Positions 44,053 through 44,487 of a stretch of 44,487 nt of DNA are shown here, piece after piece; positions within the stretch are counted from its first letter, which is position 1; each line of letters begins with the position of its first letter. The notes below the pieces were generated by a model. The model ran no database searches. It saw only the letters and a list, made by a program, of their open reading frames with translations, and was not told the origin of the DNA. The translations under genes and the position numbers were made by a program. The DNA lies in the NCBI GenBank assembly GCA_026645815.1, contig JAPKMR010000030.1:1-44487 (forward strand), in the 5' to 3' direction. Source of the DNA: Anaerolineae bacterium. GTDB taxonomy: Bacteria > Chloroflexota > Anaerolineae > B4-G1 > SLSP01.

Positions 44053-44138
44053 TGCATTCACAAATTCTCCTTCGGTAATAGTTCGCGTCTGGGCGAGTGA
44101 TCTAGCCGCGGCATTTTGCCGCGTTCTGCCTGCCGCCA

Positions 44139-44442
44139 CTGAGCAGCTCGTTCTGAGTGTAACCGAAGGAGAGCGTAACTGCCTGCCCTGAACGCAGTGA
44201 AGGGAAGTGGAGCGGAGTCGAAGGGGCTCTCAACTCCCTCCCGCAGCCTGTCCTGAGCGCAGTCGAAGGAACCTGTCCCGACTGTTAGGGGCGCGTCACG
44301 ACGTGCCTGTGGCGCGCCGCGCCTCGGGACGGACGTCTGAAAGTAGGCAGTCAGGCGCTGCAGCGCCTCCTTGAGTGCCTGCACAACTACGTAGATAACC
44401 AACCCTCTCCTGTAGCGACGGCTGAATCAAGCTTGTGCTACC
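44139..44442 (-). repeat. Composite palindromic repeat element, copy 2 (inverted)
   Basis: Reading the minus strand from 44442 gives GGTAGCACAAGCTT, then TGTGCAGGCACT, a GGCGCTGCAGCGCC hairpin, CTGCCTACTTTCAGACGTCC, GCGGCGCGCC, and several CCTTCGACTGCGCTCAGG-type units, in the same order as at 23018-23300. No gene is supported from 44053 to the window end. Confidence 0.8.
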
Positions 44443-44487
44443 CAGGCGCATCTTCATGATCCTATTGCCCGGGTGGGTGCTTGCTGC

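Overview
The window is about 44.5 kb of GC-rich DNA that reads like the chromosome of a Chloroflexota bacterium, probably of the Anaerolineae. That placement is inferred from gene order and protein style (Thr/Pro linkers, lipoproteins with TPT-rich tethers, a SEDS-transpeptidase fusion, TadE-anchored surface proteins, a C-terminal YLPLI motif). No rRNA or tRNA gene is present to test it. No CRISPR array, prophage or transposase gene was found.

Layout. (1) 1-5535, + strand: an origin-type cluster with the rpmH tail, rnpA, yidD, a PQQ-propeller lipoprotein, yidC, jag/khpB, a PfkB-family kinase and parA. It makes the RNase P protein and the membrane insertase and ends in a perfect bidirectional terminator. 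No parB follows parA. (2) 8838-5596, - strand: an orphan OmpR-type response regulator and a membrane-anchored STAND/NACHT-like ATPase with HEAT-like repeats, behind a good sigma-70-type promoter. (3) 20291-9128, - strand: a polar amino-acid ABC transporter whose binding lipoprotein carries two nearly identical binding domains, then an SH3 membrane protein, ligA, two unknown proteins, an MTA-phosphorylase-like enzyme and a RodA/FtsW-PBP fusion whose transpeptidase half has lost its catalytic motifs. (4) 20597-22781, + strand: a membrane protein, recO and a GNAT acetyltransferase. (5) 32729-23479, - strand: a self-contained five-gene surface operon with its own promoter and terminator. It encodes a roughly 1300-residue TadE-like adhesin with lectin-like domains, a beta-propeller protein, a small anchored protein, a TadE protein, and a TadG-like von Willebrand A protein whose VWA domain is split by a carbohydrate-binding-like insert. 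(6) 33372-36695, + strand: rnc and a ClpC-type ATPase. (7) 36994-42438, + strand: a BmpA-type nucleoside-binding lipoprotein, a double ABC ATPase and two permeases, together a purine nucleoside importer, closed by a strong terminator. (8) 42676-44052, + strand: an RsmF-like rRNA m5C methyltransferase.

The intergenic DNA is rich in small repeats: a roughly 290-bp composite element present twice in opposite orientation (23018-23300 and 44139-44442), a 96-bp element present twice (9021-9116 and 33212-33307), REP-like palindromes translated in frame inside ligA and the SH3 gene, and a set of near-perfect hairpins with T-rich and A-rich ends that serve as bidirectional terminators.

The strongest candidates for undescribed biology are the SEDS enzyme fused to a dead transpeptidase, the TadE-anchored lectin operon with its interrupted VWA domain, and the response regulator/STAND ATPase pair. 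Starts were chosen by Shine-Dalgarno (SD) position where several were possible. Domain assignments rest on reading the sequence, not on searches.
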